Positions 36,690 through 45,331 of a stretch of DNA of 64,000 nucleotides are shown here, piece by piece. The DNA is from SP197 sp965242595. GTDB taxonomy: Bacteria; Pseudomonadota; Alphaproteobacteria; SP197. The translations under genes and the position numbers were made by a program. The notes beneath the pieces are model-generated. The model was not told the DNA's origin and made no database searches. It saw only the letters and a list, made by a program, of their open reading frames with translations. Where the stretch lies: positions 1,116,001 to 1,180,000 of the forward strand of contig OZ251464.1 in the NCBI GenBank assembly GCA_965242595.1, read 5' to 3'. Positions within the stretch are counted from its first letter, which is position 1; each line of letters opens with the position of its first letter.

Positions 36690-37190
36690 CTAATCCGCCC
36701 CTGTCGGCACGGCAGGGAGAGGCTCAGTTCGTTTAAGCAATTCCACAAGAACCTTCGATGTCTCTTCACCATTGGCTATCAATGCCTTCAAAGCCGTCAT
36801 GGATTCCTCGTGGGCCGCCGTAGATTGCTTCATGGATTCCTCGTGGGCTGCCGTGGATCGCTTCATGGATTCCTCGTGGGCGGCCATGGATTCCTCGTGG
36901 GATGCCTTGTGGGCTTCCATAGATTCCTTGTGAGCCGCCATCGCTTCTTCGTGTCGGTCCATCGCTTCTTTGTGTCGATCCATCGCTTCTTTGTGTCGCC
37001 GCTCGTCGGCATGAAATATCCTTTCATTCAATGCGTTGATGTCATCGGACCTTTTATTGTTGGAACGATTCATGATAAAGATGCCATAGCCGATAAGACA
37101 GAAGGTCATAAAAGATATCGCGGTGTAAGCAACTGTGACCCATATCATGATGTCTTGCCGGCTCAGGGAAGAGATTTCATATTCGTTCAT
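36690..37190 (-). CDS. membrane-anchored coiled-coil repeat protein, copy 1
   Basis: The protein has 166 residues. One membrane helix at about 14-40 (IMIWVTVAYTAISFMTFCLIGYG) is followed by a basic NRSNNKRS stop-transfer. A long helix of short repeats (HKEAMDR, HEEAMAA, HEESMKRSTAA, HEESMTA) runs from about 61 to 140, with His, Glu, Ser and Met in a regular pattern. The 3' DNA shows 21-base repeats around ATGGATTCCTCGTGGGC on the plus strand. ATG at 37190 follows CTAAGGATAATCCC, which is also present before the second copy at 39872. It lies 95 bases downstream of tRNA-Val on the same strand. Function unknown. Confidence 0.7.
   Translation of the reverse strand: MNEYEISSLSRQDIMIWVTVAYTAISFMTFCLIGYGIFIMNRSNNKRSDDINALNERIFHADERRHKEAMDRHKEAMDRHEEAMAAHKESMEAHKASHEESMAAHEESMKRSTAAHEESMKQSTAAHEESMTALKALIANGEETSKVLVELLKRTEPLPAVPTGAD
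36699..36717 (-). terminator. hairpin at the 3' end of coiled-coil gene copy 1
   Basis: CCCTGTCG pairs with CGGCAGGG around a three-base loop, within the last codons of the gene. The second coiled-coil copy has a related hairpin at the same place. There is no T-run, so a terminator function is only a guess. Confidence 0.3.
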
Positions 37191-37285
37191 GGGATTATCC
37201 TTAGTCCAGTGGCCCATGGTCGGTCAACCGCCCAGGCTCCCAAATCATGGGTTGCCGGTGCGGCCCGAAAATGGCGACCCGCGAA

Positions 37286-37360
37286 TGGTGGGCGCGGCTG
37301 GAATCGAACCAGCGGCCCCTGCCGTGTGAAGACAGTGCTCTTCCGCTGAGCTACGCGCCC
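37286..37360 (-). tRNA. tRNA-Val (anticodon CAC)
   Basis: On the minus strand the acceptor arms GGGCGCG and CGCGCCC pair, with A-CCA encoded at the 3' end. The anticodon stem CTGTC/GGCAG holds the loop TTCACAC, giving CAC at 37328-37326. The T arm is GCTGGTTCGATTCCAGC. A TTGACA-18-TATCGG promoter lies directly upstream. Confidence 0.95.
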
Positions 37361-37378
37361 GCTACTCGGTCACCCCCA

Positions 37379-37408
37379 CCGATAGGCCCGCCCCCCGCGC
37401 CCTGTCAA
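37379..37408 (-). promoter_or_regulatory. candidate promoter for tRNA-Val
   Basis: On the minus strand TTGACA (37408-37403) and TATCGG (37384-37379) are 18 bases apart, 18 bases before the tRNA. The spacer is G-rich. The layout matches the promoter candidate of tRNA-Tyr. Confidence 0.55.
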
Positions 37409-37428
37409 GGCCGGCTCGAGGTCGGGGC

Positions 37429-38298
37429 CTACTCCAGCCGCGTCACCGTCGCCACCACCCGGCCCCCCCGCACCAGGTCGAAGCCGTTGGGCGAGGGCAC
37501 CAGCGTGAAGCATTCGTCCACCACATGCAGCACGCCGCCCAGGCACAGCGCCCCTTCCTCCTCGCCCAGGCGATAGCTGCCCGCCTCTTCCCGCTCCAGG
37601 CTGCCGGGGTCGTCACCGCGCCTCACCGCCACGCCCTCGCCATCGGCCGCAAAGCTGGCGCTGTAGAACGGGTCGCCATAATGCAGCAGCAGCTGGCCCG
37701 AAAGCGTCCGCCCCGGGATCGCCGCCGCCAGGGTGGCGCTGGAAAGCGCCGCCACATCCTTGGGCGGGGCCAGCGGCGCCGCCATCAGGCGATAGCGGTT
37801 CACGATCTCGTCGCGATGGTTGGCCTCGTAATAACGCTCGCCATCGCGATAGACATCGAAGCAATCGGTGTCCTGGCCCAGCGTATAGCAGATGCGCCCC
37901 TCCACCTCGTCCCAGCCACCCGACCAGGTGGCGTTGGCATCGTCCCGCCCCTTGAATCCGCCCTTCAGGGAATGGGTCTCGTCATACCAGCGAAACACGC
38001 CCTCCTTCTCCAGATAGCGCAGGCCGAAGCGGGCGGTGGCGTTGTAGGCCGCCGCCAGCTCCTCGCCGGCCAGCAGCTGGGCCGAGGCGGGCACAGGCTC
38101 CAGCATGCTGTCGCCGAACAGCTCCAGCCACACCGGGCGCCATATCAGCATGGCGATGGTGCCGCCGATCGCCAGCGCCGGCAGCAGCAGGGCGGCAAAC
38201 ACATGCCATCTGCCCTGGAGGGCGGCGCGCCACGAAAGATAGAGGCAGGCCAGCGATGCGCCCCCGAAGGTGGCTAGCACGACAATTCCGATCCACAT
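37429..38298 (-). CDS. membrane protein of unknown function
   Basis: The protein has 289 residues. Two hydrophobic segments lie at about 3-22 (IGIVVLATFGGASLACLYLS) and 34-52 (VFAALLLPALAIGGTIAML), followed by a soluble, acidic, beta-rich region of about 230 residues. That region seems to hold two related halves: GGWDEVEGRICYTLGQDTDCFDVYRDG near 123 and GSYRLGEEEGALCLGGVLHVVDECF near 243, each with a pair of Cys. It is minus strand, 68 bases upstream of tRNA-Val. I recognise no family; an envelope role is possible from the topology. Confidence 0.55.
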   Translation of the reverse strand: MWIGIVVLATFGGASLACLYLSWRAALQGRWHVFAALLLPALAIGGTIAMLIWRPVWLELFGDSMLEPVPASAQLLAGEELAAAYNATARFGLRYLEKEGVFRWYDETHSLKGGFKGRDDANATWSGGWDEVEGRICYTLGQDTDCFDVYRDGERYYEANHRDEIVNRYRLMAAPLAPPKDVAALSSATLAAAIPGRTLSGQLLLHYGDPFYSASFAADGEGVAVRRGDDPGSLEREEAGSYRLGEEEGALCLGGVLHVVDECFTLVPSPNGFDLVRGGRVVATVTRLE

Positions 38299-38520
38299 GA
38301 CAGCGCCCGCGCCCCCCTTGGTTGCTCACGCCGCGCCGGCCCCGCCGGTCGCGCCCCCTAGCAAAGCGCGGCGGGCGGGAAAAGGCAAAGCCTTTATGGC
38401 ACCCCCCACCGAAACCACGTCCCGGGGAGGGGAGGGGCTGCCCCCGCTTGACGCCGCCCCCGCCCGGCTATCCACTGGCCCCCAGAGTCTATTAGTGTCT
38501 ATTCATGCCGGAGCCCGCCC

Positions 38521-39369
38521 ATGTCCGCCATCGCCATCCGCCCCCTGAACCCCACCATCGGCGCCGAAATCCACGGCGTTGATCTCGCCCGCGATCTGGA
38601 CCCGCCCACCTGCCGGGCCATCCGCCAGGCCATGCTGGACCATCTGGTGATCCTCTTCCCCGCCCAGAACATCGGCCCCGACCGCCAACTCGCCTTCGCC
38701 CGCCATTTCGGCCAGGTGGAACCGCCCCACCCGGTGTTCGCCCAGGTGCCGGAGGTGCCGGAGGTCACCGTGATCGAACAGAAGATCGAACGGAACGGTG
38801 CCGCCGGCAACATCTACAACGACGTCTGGCACACCGACGTCACCTTCCGCGCCCGCCCTGCTATGGCCTCGATCCTGCACGCCCAAACCGTCCCCGAAGG
38901 CGGCGACACCCTGTGGTCCAGCCTCTATGCCGCCTACGAGGCCCTTTCCCCTGCCATCCGCGCCATGATCGACGGGCTTTCCGCCATCCACGATTACTAC
39001 ATGGCCTTCGGCGAAACCGTGCTCGCCGGGCGCGGTGGCATCCGCAAGCTGGCCGAAGACATCCAGGCCCTGCCGCCGGTGCGCCACCCGGTGGTCCGCG
39101 CCCACCCGGAAACCGGCAGAAAGGCGCTGTTCGTGAACCGCGTGTTCACCAAATCCATCGCCGGCCTCAGCACCGTCGAAAGCGACCACCTGCTGCGCCT
39201 GCTATGCGAGTTCGCCGAACATCCCAACTACCAGCTGCGCCACCGCTGGCGCCCCGGCGATCTGGCGATGTGGGACAACCGCTGCACCATGCACCTGGCC
39301 ACCTCCAATTTCACCGGCTACCGCAAAATGCACCGCATCACCCTGCTGGGTGACGAACCGCGCCGCTAG
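38521..39369 (+). CDS. TauD-family Fe(II)/2-oxoglutarate dioxygenase, copy 2 (taurine dioxygenase-like)
   Basis: The protein has 282 residues, near the length of E. coli TauD. It starts MSAIAIRPLNPTIGAEIHGVDL. The iron-binding WHTDVTF lies at about 101-107. The distal His and Arg lie in WDNRCTMHLATSNFTGYRKMHRIT. TauD releases sulfite from taurine; the substrate here is inferred only from similarity. It is followed, convergently, by a second copy of the coiled-coil gene. A direct repeat GTCTATTAGTGTCTATT lies 20-40 bases before the start. Confidence 0.87.
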   Translation: MSAIAIRPLNPTIGAEIHGVDLARDLDPPTCRAIRQAMLDHLVILFPAQNIGPDRQLAFARHFGQVEPPHPVFAQVPEVPEVTVIEQKIERNGAAGNIYNDVWHTDVTFRARPAMASILHAQTVPEGGDTLWSSLYAAYEALSPAIRAMIDGLSAIHDYYMAFGETVLAGRGGIRKLAEDIQALPPVRHPVVRAHPETGRKALFVNRVFTKSIAGLSTVESDHLLRLLCEFAEHPNYQLRHRWRPGDLAMWDNRCTMHLATSNFTGYRKMHRITLLGDEPRR

Positions 39370-39443
39370 GCACGAAATTCACAGGTGCCGCAGAAGCGGA
39401 CAGGCGAAATAAGGCCGTTGGACGGTTGACCGGTGGACGGGCC

Positions 39444-39872
39444 CTAACCCGCCCCTGCCGGCGCGGCAGGGGCGTCGGAGCTGGTACGACGAAGTATCTC
39501 AACAAGAGCTTTCGATGTCTCTTCACCATTCGCTATCAATGCTTTCAAAGCCGTCATGGATTCCTCGTGGGCTGCCATAGATCGCTTCATGGATTCCTCG
39601 TGGGCTGCCTTGTGGGCCTCCATGAATTCCTTGTGAGCCGCCATCGCTTCTTTGTGGCGCCGCTCGTCGGCATGAAATATCCTCTCGTTCAATGCTTCGA
39701 TAGCCTCGGACCTTTTGTTGTTGGAACGATTCATGATATAGATGCCATAGCCGATAAGACAGAACGTCATAAAAGCTATCGCAGTGTAAGCAACCGTGCC
39801 CCAAGTCACGATTTCCTGCAGGTTCAGGGAGGCTTCCTGCAGGTTCAGGGAAGCGATTTCATATTCGCTCAT
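39444..39872 (-). CDS. membrane-anchored coiled-coil repeat protein, copy 2
   Basis: The protein has 142 residues and is closely related to the copy at 37190: same membrane helix (VAYTAIAFMTFCLIGYG), same NRSNNKRS, and same ends (ESMTALKALIANGEETSK). It has fewer HEESM-type repeats, so repeat number differs between the copies. Near the N terminus LNLQEA is duplicated (LNLQEASLNLQE), with an 18-base repeat in the DNA. ATG at 39872 follows CTAAGGATAATTCC, also seen before copy 1. Function unknown. Confidence 0.7.
   Translation of the reverse strand: MSEYEIASLNLQEASLNLQEIVTWGTVAYTAIAFMTFCLIGYGIYIMNRSNNKRSEAIEALNERIFHADERRHKEAMAAHKEFMEAHKAAHEESMKRSMAAHEESMTALKALIANGEETSKALVEILRRTSSDAPAAPAGAG
39451..39473 (-). 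terminator. hairpin at the 3' end of coiled-coil gene copy 2
   Basis: GCCCCTGCC and GGCAGGGGC form a perfect nine-base stem with a five-base loop, within the last codons of the coiled-coil gene and 82 bases after the TauD-like gene. There is no T-run. It may serve both convergent genes. Confidence 0.35.
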
Positions 39873-39938
39873 GGAATTATCCTTAGTCCCGTGGCTCGCC
39901 CAGCGGTTTCACTGAACACCTCGGAGGCGCAGACTCCG

Positions 39939-39968
39939 ATTCTATCACAAACCTATCGCATATTGCAA
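39939..39968 (-). promoter_or_regulatory. candidate promoter for coiled-coil gene copy 2
   Basis: On the minus strand TTGCAA (39968-39963) and TAGAAT (39944-39939) are 18 bases apart, about 70 bases before the ATG. A perfect TTGACA lies ten bases further upstream (39978-39973). The transcript would start near an inverted repeat CGGAG-tctgcgc-CTCCG. The rest of the 210-base gap to gph holds nothing I recognise. Confidence 0.4.
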
Positions 39969-40082
39969 TCGCTGTCAAGCACCTTCTCGTCGCGGATGGA
40001 CGACGATATTCCAGCCTGGCGCTGGCGGCAAATCGGTCCATGGCCAGTCATCGGCCCAACACATGTACCGCCCCATCGTCCC

Positions 40083-40751
40083 TCACAGCTCCCCCAGCAC
40101 GCCCATCAGCTCGCCCATGGCGGCAATGGTCCCGGCCGCGCCCATCTCCTCCACCGGACCGGCGCCATAGCCATAGCTCACCAGCACGCACGGCATGGCA
40201 AGGCCCGCCGCCGCCCGCACATCCGCCTCGCTGTCCCCCACCATCGCCGCCTCGCCGGGCGCGCAACCCAGCTCCGCCAGCACGGCGGCGATATGGGCCG
40301 GGTCGGGCTTCATGGCGCCCCGGTCGCCCCCCACCACGGCGCCGACATAGGCGCGCAGTCCCAGGGCCTCCACCGCCGCGTCGCTCGCCTCCTGGCGCTT
40401 GTTGGTGCAGATGCCCACCAGCGTGCCTTCGCCGCGCAGGCGCCGCAGCGTCTCCAGCACGCCGGGATAAAGGCTGGAAATACGGCTGCTGCGCGGCAGA
40501 TAATGGTCGCGAAAGCGCCGCTCCAGCCACGCCGCCCCCTGCTGCGGCATCCCCCCTCGCAGCTCCGCCGCCCGTTCCAGCAGCCCCATCCAGCCGGCGC
40601 GCACCATCGCCCGCACCGCGTCCTCGGTAAAACCGGGCCGCCCCAGCTCCGCCATCGTCATGTTGATCGCGTCGGCGATATCCGGGGCGCTGTCGATCAG
40701 CGTCCCGTCCAGGTCGAAAACCACGGCGCGAAAGCGATGCTGGCGCGGCAA
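40083..40751 (-). CDS. gph: phosphoglycolate phosphatase-like HAD hydrolase
   Basis: Gph dephosphorylates 2-phosphoglycolate. The protein is about 222 residues if it starts at TTG 40751 (PRQHRFRAVVFDLDGTLIDS); no ATG is available at a sensible place. HAD motif I is FDLDGT, motif II lies in GICTNK, motif III includes the Lys in GAMKPDPAH, and motif IV is MVGDSEADVRAA. It is divergent from glmU across a 159-base gap, an arrangement I know from other alphaproteobacteria. The start is uncertain. Confidence 0.82.
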   Translation of the reverse strand: MPRQHRFRAVVFDLDGTLIDSAPDIADAINMTMAELGRPGFTEDAVRAMVRAGWMGLLERAAELRGGMPQQGAAWLERRFRDHYLPRSSRISSLYPGVLETLRRLRGEGTLVGICTNKRQEASDAAVEALGLRAYVGAVVGGDRGAMKPDPAHIAAVLAELGCAPGEAAMVGDSEADVRAAAGLAMPCVLVSYGYGAGPVEEMGAAGTIAAMGELMGVLGEL

Positions 40752-40910
40752 GGCGGCATCCCGGCGGCTGGCGCCCAGGCTACCCACCCCACCCCCGGCC
40801 TGCAACCTGTTGCAAGACTGTTTGAACAGGAAGCCATTGGAACCGGGGCCGACCCCATGGCAGCATCCCGCGCCTTCCCATCTCGCCACCTCACCGCCCG
40901 GGGGATCGCC

Positions 40911-42335
40911 ATGGCCGCCGATGCCGCCTTTCCCGACGTTACCGCCCCCCCTATTGCGGCCCCCCCTATTGCGGCCGTGGTGCTGGGCGCTGGGCGTGGC
41001 ACCCGCATGAACTCCGCCCGCCCCAAGGTGATGCAGAAGGTGGCCGGGCGCCCCATGGTGCTCCATGTGCTGGATGCCGTCCGCCGCCTGCGCCCCGAAC
41101 GCGAACTGGTGATCGTCGGCCCCGATATGGACGACGTAGCCGCCGCCGTCGCCCCCGCCACGGTGGCGGTCCAGCCCGTCCCGCGCGGCACCGCCGATGC
41201 CGTCAAATCCGCCCTACCCGCCCTGGCCGGCTTCGGCGCCGCCCCCGCCTCGGACGCCGACGCCGCCGACGTGCTGGTGGTGTTCGGCGACGCCGCCACC
41301 ATCCAGGCCGAAACCCTGGCCGCCCTGGTGGCCGCGCGCCGCCGCGCCGGCGCCGCCCTGGCCGTGCTCGGCATCCACGTCGCCGGCCCCAACCGCTACG
41401 GCCGCCTCATCAAGGCCGCCGACGGCAGCCTGGAGCGGATCGTGGAATTCCACGACGCCAGCGCCGCCCAAAAGGCCCTCACGCTGTGCAATTCCGGCAT
41501 GATGACCATCGCCGCCCACCGCCTGAAGGGCTTCCTCGCCGCCATCGGCAACCACAACGCCAAGGGCGAGTTCTATATCGGCGACGCCGTCGCCCTGGCC
41601 CGCCAGCAGGGCCTGGCCACCGCCGTCCTGGAAAGCTCCGATCCCGACAACGCCGTCGGCGCCGACGACCGCGCCGGCCTCGCCCGCTGCGAGGCGGTGA
41701 TCCAGCGCCGCCTGCGCCAACGCGCGCTGGCGGCCGGCTGCTCCATGCCGGCCCCCGATACCGTGCACCTGTCCTGGGATACCGCCATCGGCCCCGATAC
41801 CACCATCGAACCCTATGTGGTCATCGGCTCCGGCGTCGCCATCGGCCAAGGCGCCAGCGTCGCCAGCTTCAGCCATCTCGAAGGCTGCGCCATCGGCGCC
41901 CGCGCCCGCATCGGCCCCCATGCCCGCCTGCGCCCCGGCGCCTCGGTGGGCGAAGACGCCCGGGTGGGCAATTTCGTCGAGGTCAAAAACGCCCGCCTGG
42001 AACGCGGCGTCAAGGTCGGCCACCTCAGCTATATCGGCGATGCCGAGATCGGCGCCGACGCCAATATCGGCGCCGGCACCATCACCTGCAACTGGGACGG
42101 CGCCCAGAAGCACACAACCCGGATCGGCAAGGCCGCCTTCATCGGCTCCAACACCGCCCTGGTGGCCCCGGTAGAGGTCGGCGGCGGCGCCATCATCGGC
42201 GCCGGCAGCGCCGTCACCCGCGATGTGGAGGCCGACGCCCTGATGGTGGAACGCTCGCCACAGGTCGCCCATCCCGGCCGCGCCCCCATCCTGCGCCGGC
42301 GCAAGGCCGCCCGGCGCGATCGCCAGCAGGGCTAG
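40911..42335 (+). CDS. glmU: bifunctional UDP-GlcNAc pyrophosphorylase / glucosamine-1-phosphate acetyltransferase
   Basis: GlmU makes UDP-GlcNAc, the precursor of peptidoglycan and lipid A. The protein is 474 residues from ATG 40911. N-terminal nucleotidyltransferase: VVLGAGRGTRMNSARPKVMQKVAGRPM. The C-terminal left-handed beta-helix has hexapeptide repeats and GAGTITCNWDGAQKHTTRIG with the catalytic region. A short tandem repeat (APPIAAPPIA) lies before the P-loop. An ATG at 40857 would add 18 residues. glmS follows six bases after the stop. Confidence 0.95.
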   Translation: MAADAAFPDVTAPPIAAPPIAAVVLGAGRGTRMNSARPKVMQKVAGRPMVLHVLDAVRRLRPERELVIVGPDMDDVAAAVAPATVAVQPVPRGTADAVKSALPALAGFGAAPASDADAADVLVVFGDAATIQAETLAALVAARRRAGAALAVLGIHVAGPNRYGRLIKAADGSLERIVEFHDASAAQKALTLCNSGMMTIAAHRLKGFLAAIGNHNAKGEFYIGDAVALARQQGLATAVLESSDPDNAVGADDRAGLARCEAVIQRRLRQRALAAGCSMPAPDTVHLSWDTAIGPDTTIEPYVVIGSGVAIGQGASVASFSHLEGCAIGARARIGPHARLRPGASVGEDARVGNFVEVKNARLERGVKVGHLSYIGDAEIGADANIGAGTITCNWDGAQKHTTRIGKAAFIGSNTALVAPVEVGGGAIIGAGSAVTRDVEADALMVERSPQVAHPGRAPILRRRKAARRDRQQG

Positions 42336-42341
42336 GCGCCG

Positions 42342-44180
42342 ATGTGCGGCATCGTCGGCGTGGTCGCCGCCGAGGGCGCGGCCCCGCCGGCGGCCCCCAT
42401 CCTCATCGACGGCCTGCGGCGGCTGGAATATCGCGGCTACGACTCGGCCGGCATCGCCACCCTGGCCGCCGGCGCCATCGCCAGGCGGCGCGCCGCCGGC
42501 AAGCTCGCCCGCCTGGAGGAAAAGCTCGCCGCCGCCCCGCTGGCGGGCCAGGCCGGCATCGGCCACACCCGCTGGGCCACCCATGGCGCGCCCAGCGAGG
42601 CCAACGCCCACCCCCACATCGCCGGGCAGGTGGCCGTAGTGCATAACGGCATCGTCGAAAACTTCCACCCCCTGCGCCGCCAACTGGAGGCCGAAGGCGC
42701 CCGCTTCGCCAGCGAAACCGACACCGAAGTCACCGCCCACCTGCTGGACCGGCTGCTGGCCGGCGGCCTCAGCGTCGAACAGGCCATGGCGGTAGCGATG
42801 AAGCGCCTCGAAGGCATGTTCGCCCTGGCCTTCCTGGTCGCCGGCCCCGCCCCGGCCATCGTCGCCGCCCGGCGCGGCGCGCCGCTGGCCCTGGGCTGGG
42901 GAGAGGGCGCCATGTACCTGGCCTCCGACGCCCTGGCGCTCGCCCCCTGGACCACCAGGGTCAGCTACCTGCTGGAAGACGACGTGGCCTTTCTGGCCCC
43001 CGAAGGCGCCCGCATCGTCGCCGCCGACGGGCGCCAGGTGGAGCGCCCGCCGGTCGATAGCCAGCTTTCCGGAGCCCTGGTAGGCAAGGGCGGCCACCGC
43101 CACTTCATGGCCAAGGAGATCCACGAACAGCCCACCGCCGTGGGCGAAACCCTGGCCCGCTATCTCGATCCGGTCCAGGGCAATGTCCACCTTCCGGGCG
43201 AACTGGAGGCCCGCCTCGCCACCGCCCAGCGCCTCGCCCTGGTGGCCTGCGGCACCGCCTGTTATGCCGCCCTGATCGGCGCCTGGTGGCTGGAACGCCT
43301 GGCCCGCCTGCCGGCCTGGGCCGACATCGCCTCCGAATTCCGCTATCGCGACGCGCCCCTGCCGGAAGGCGGCACCGCCCTCTTCGTCTCCCAGTCGGGG
43401 GAGACCGCCGATACCCTCTCGGCCCTGCGCCATGCCCGCAACCGGGGCCAGACCGCCATCGCCATCACCAACACCGCCACCAGCACCATGGCCCGCGAGG
43501 CCGACATCGTCCTCCCCACCCATGCCGGCCCCGAGATCTGCGTCGCCGGCACCAAAACCTTCACCTGTCAGCTGGCGGTGCTGGCGGCCGTGGCCGTCGC
43601 CGCCGCCCGGGCGCGCGGCCACCTGCAAGGCGCGGATTTCGCCGCCCTCGCCACCGCCCTGGCCCAGCTGCCCTCCACCCTGGCCCGCGCCCTGCGCGTG
43701 GAAGACCAGGTGCGCGCTGTGGCCCACGAACTCGCCGATGCCCGCGACGTGCTTTATCTCGGGCGCGGCCCCGCCCATGTCATCGCCCTGGAAGGCGCCC
43801 TGAAGCTGAAGGAAATCAGCTACATCCACGCCGAAGGCCACGCCGCCGGCGAAATGAAGCACGGCCCCATCGCCCTGATCGACGAACAGGTGCCGGTGGT
43901 GGTGGTGGCCCCCGACGACGACCTGTTCGAAAAAACCGTCACCAACGCCCGCGAAGCCGCCGCCCGCGGCGGCCGCATCGTCCTGATCGCCGACCGCCAG
44001 GGCATCCAGCGGGCAGGGGGCCTAGCCTGGCGCAGCATCGCCATGCCCAAAGTCACCCCCCTGCTGGCCCCCATCGTCTATGCCCTGCCCATGCAGATGC
44101 TGGCCTACCACGCCGCCCTGCGCAAAGGCACCGACATAGACCAACCCCGCAACCTGGCCAAAAGCGTCACCGTAGAATAG
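42342..44180 (+). CDS. glmS: glutamine-fructose-6-phosphate aminotransferase (isomerising)
   Basis: GlmS makes glucosamine-6-phosphate from fructose-6-phosphate and glutamine, two steps before GlmU in the same pathway. The protein has 612 residues. MCGIVGVVA gives the N-terminal catalytic Cys. The glutaminase domain has ATHGAPSEANAHPH, the two SIS domains include SQSGETADTL, and the C terminus is PRNLAKSVTVE, all canonical. It is immediately downstream of glmU and probably cotranscribed. Confidence 0.96.
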   Translation: MCGIVGVVAAEGAAPPAAPILIDGLRRLEYRGYDSAGIATLAAGAIARRRAAGKLARLEEKLAAAPLAGQAGIGHTRWATHGAPSEANAHPHIAGQVAVVHNGIVENFHPLRRQLEAEGARFASETDTEVTAHLLDRLLAGGLSVEQAMAVAMKRLEGMFALAFLVAGPAPAIVAARRGAPLALGWGEGAMYLASDALALAPWTTRVSYLLEDDVAFLAPEGARIVAADGRQVERPPVDSQLSGALVGKGGHRHFMAKEIHEQPTAVGETLARYLDPVQGNVHLPGELEARLATAQRLALVACGTACYAALIGAWWLERLARLPAWADIASEFRYRDAPLPEGGTALFVSQSGETADTLSALRHARNRGQTAIAITNTATSTMAREADIVLPTHAGPEICVAGTKTFTCQLAVLAAVAVAAARARGHLQGADFAALATALAQLPSTLARALRVEDQVRAVAHELADARDVLYLGRGPAHVIALEGALKLKEISYIHAEGHAAGEMKHGPIALIDEQVPVVVVAPDDDLFEKTVTNAREAAARGGRIVLIADRQGIQRAGGLAWRSIAMPKVTPLLAPIVYALPMQMLAYHAALRKGTDIDQPRNLAKSVTVE

Positions 44181-44229
44181 GCCGAACCCAGCCCAGCCCC
44201 CCCCAGAACCCCTCGCCAGAGCCACCCCC

Positions 44230-45243
44230 ATGAAAACCCGCATCACCGAGCTGTTCGCCATCCGCCACCCCATCCTCCAGGGCGGCATGCACCATGTCGG
44301 TTTCGCCGAGCTGGCGGCGGCGGTCTCCAATGCCGGCGGCCTGGGCATCGTCACCGGTCTCACCCAGAAAACCCCGGACCGCCTGGCGGCCGAGATCGCC
44401 CGCTGCCAGGCGCTCACCGACAAACCCTTCGGCGTCAACCTCACCCTGCTGCCGGCCGTGGAAGAGCCCGACTATCCAGGCTTCGTCCGCGCCATCGTCG
44501 CTGGCGGCGTCCCGGTCGTCGAGACTGCCGGCCACAATCCGCAACGGCTGCTGCCGCCGCTGAAGGAGGCGGGGGTCAAGGTCATCCACAAATGCACCTC
44601 GGTGCGCCACGCCCTCAAGGCCCAGAAGCTGGGCTGCGACGCCATTTCGGTGGACGGCTTCGAATGTGGCGGCCATCCGGGCGAAGACGACATCCCCAAC
44701 GCCATCCTGCTGCCCCGCGCCGCCGACGAGCTGGACATCCCCTTCGTCGCCTCCGGCGGCATGGCCGATGGGCGCTCGCTGGTCGCCGCCCTGGCCCTGG
44801 GGGCCGACGGCATAAGCATGGGAACGCGCTTCGTCGCCACCCGCGAGGCCCCGGTCCACGCCAACGTCAAGCGCGCCCTGCTGGCCGCCAGCGAGCGCGA
44901 CACCCGACTGGTCATGCGCCCGCTGCGCAACACCGAACGGGTGCTGAACAACGCCGCCGTCCAGCGCATCCTGGAAACCGAACGCCGCCTGGGCGAAGCC
45001 ATCGCCTTCGACGACCTCCGCCCCGAACTGGCCGACGTCTATCCCCGCATCATGGGCCAGGGCGAGATGGATGCCGGCGCCTGGTCCTGCGGCATGGTGG
45101 CGGGCCTGATCCACGACATCCCCACCGTGGCCGAACTGATCGCCCGCATCGTAGCCGAAGCCGAAACCATCGTCCGCCAGCGCCTGGAAACCGCCTTCGC
45201 CGCCTCCCACAACGCCCCCAACGCCCCCATAGTGGCCCCATAA
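44230..45243 (+). CDS. nitronate monooxygenase (2-nitropropane dioxygenase family)
   Basis: These FMN enzymes oxidise alkyl nitronates such as propionate-3-nitronate. The protein has 337 residues, a TIM barrel, starting TRITELFAIRHPILQGGMHHVGFAELAAAVSNAGGLG. VDGFECGGHPGEDD (about 144-157) and ASGGMADGRSLVAALALGADGISMGTRFVAT carry the FMN-phosphate-binding features of the family. It starts 49 bases after glmS on the same strand. It is convergent with the solute-binding protein genes. Confidence 0.88.
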   Translation: MKTRITELFAIRHPILQGGMHHVGFAELAAAVSNAGGLGIVTGLTQKTPDRLAAEIARCQALTDKPFGVNLTLLPAVEEPDYPGFVRAIVAGGVPVVETAGHNPQRLLPPLKEAGVKVIHKCTSVRHALKAQKLGCDAISVDGFECGGHPGEDDIPNAILLPRAADELDIPFVASGGMADGRSLVAALALGADGISMGTRFVATREAPVHANVKRALLAASERDTRLVMRPLRNTERVLNNAAVQRILETERRLGEAIAFDDLRPELADVYPRIMGQGEMDAGAWSCGMVAGLIHDIPTVAELIARIVAEAETIVRQRLETAFAASHNAPNAPIVAP

Positions 45244-45290
45244 CGACAAGAGGCGGGGCCGCCCCCCACGGCAACCCCGCCCCCGCCGAC

Positions 45291-45309
45291 CGCAACGCAG
45301 CGCGTTGCG
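45291..45309. terminator. hairpin between convergent genes
   Basis: CGCAACGC and GCGTTGCG form an eight-base stem with a three-base loop, 48 bases after the nitronate monooxygenase stop and 22 bases from the end of the solute-binding gene. There is no T-run. It could serve as a two-way terminator. A second, GC-only inverted repeat lies just upstream. Confidence 0.35.
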
Positions 45310-45331
45310 ATAGGGCTGGCCTGCATGCCGC

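Noticed and set aside
36780..37010. Regular 21-base repeats that look CRISPR-like
   Set aside because: They lie inside a coding frame, have no unique spacers, and encode the HEESM heptads.
37286..37360. tRNA-Val as an integration site for a mobile element
   Set aside because: No integrase and no repeated tRNA end were seen nearby.
39426..42335. 969-codon frame ending in glmU
   Set aside because: The first two thirds read antisense to the coiled-coil and gph genes; GlmU begins at 40911.
41214..43862. 882-codon minus-strand frame opposite glmU and glmS
   Set aside because: A GC-rich antisense shadow; composition is Gly/Ala/Asp/His-rich low complexity with no family resemblance.
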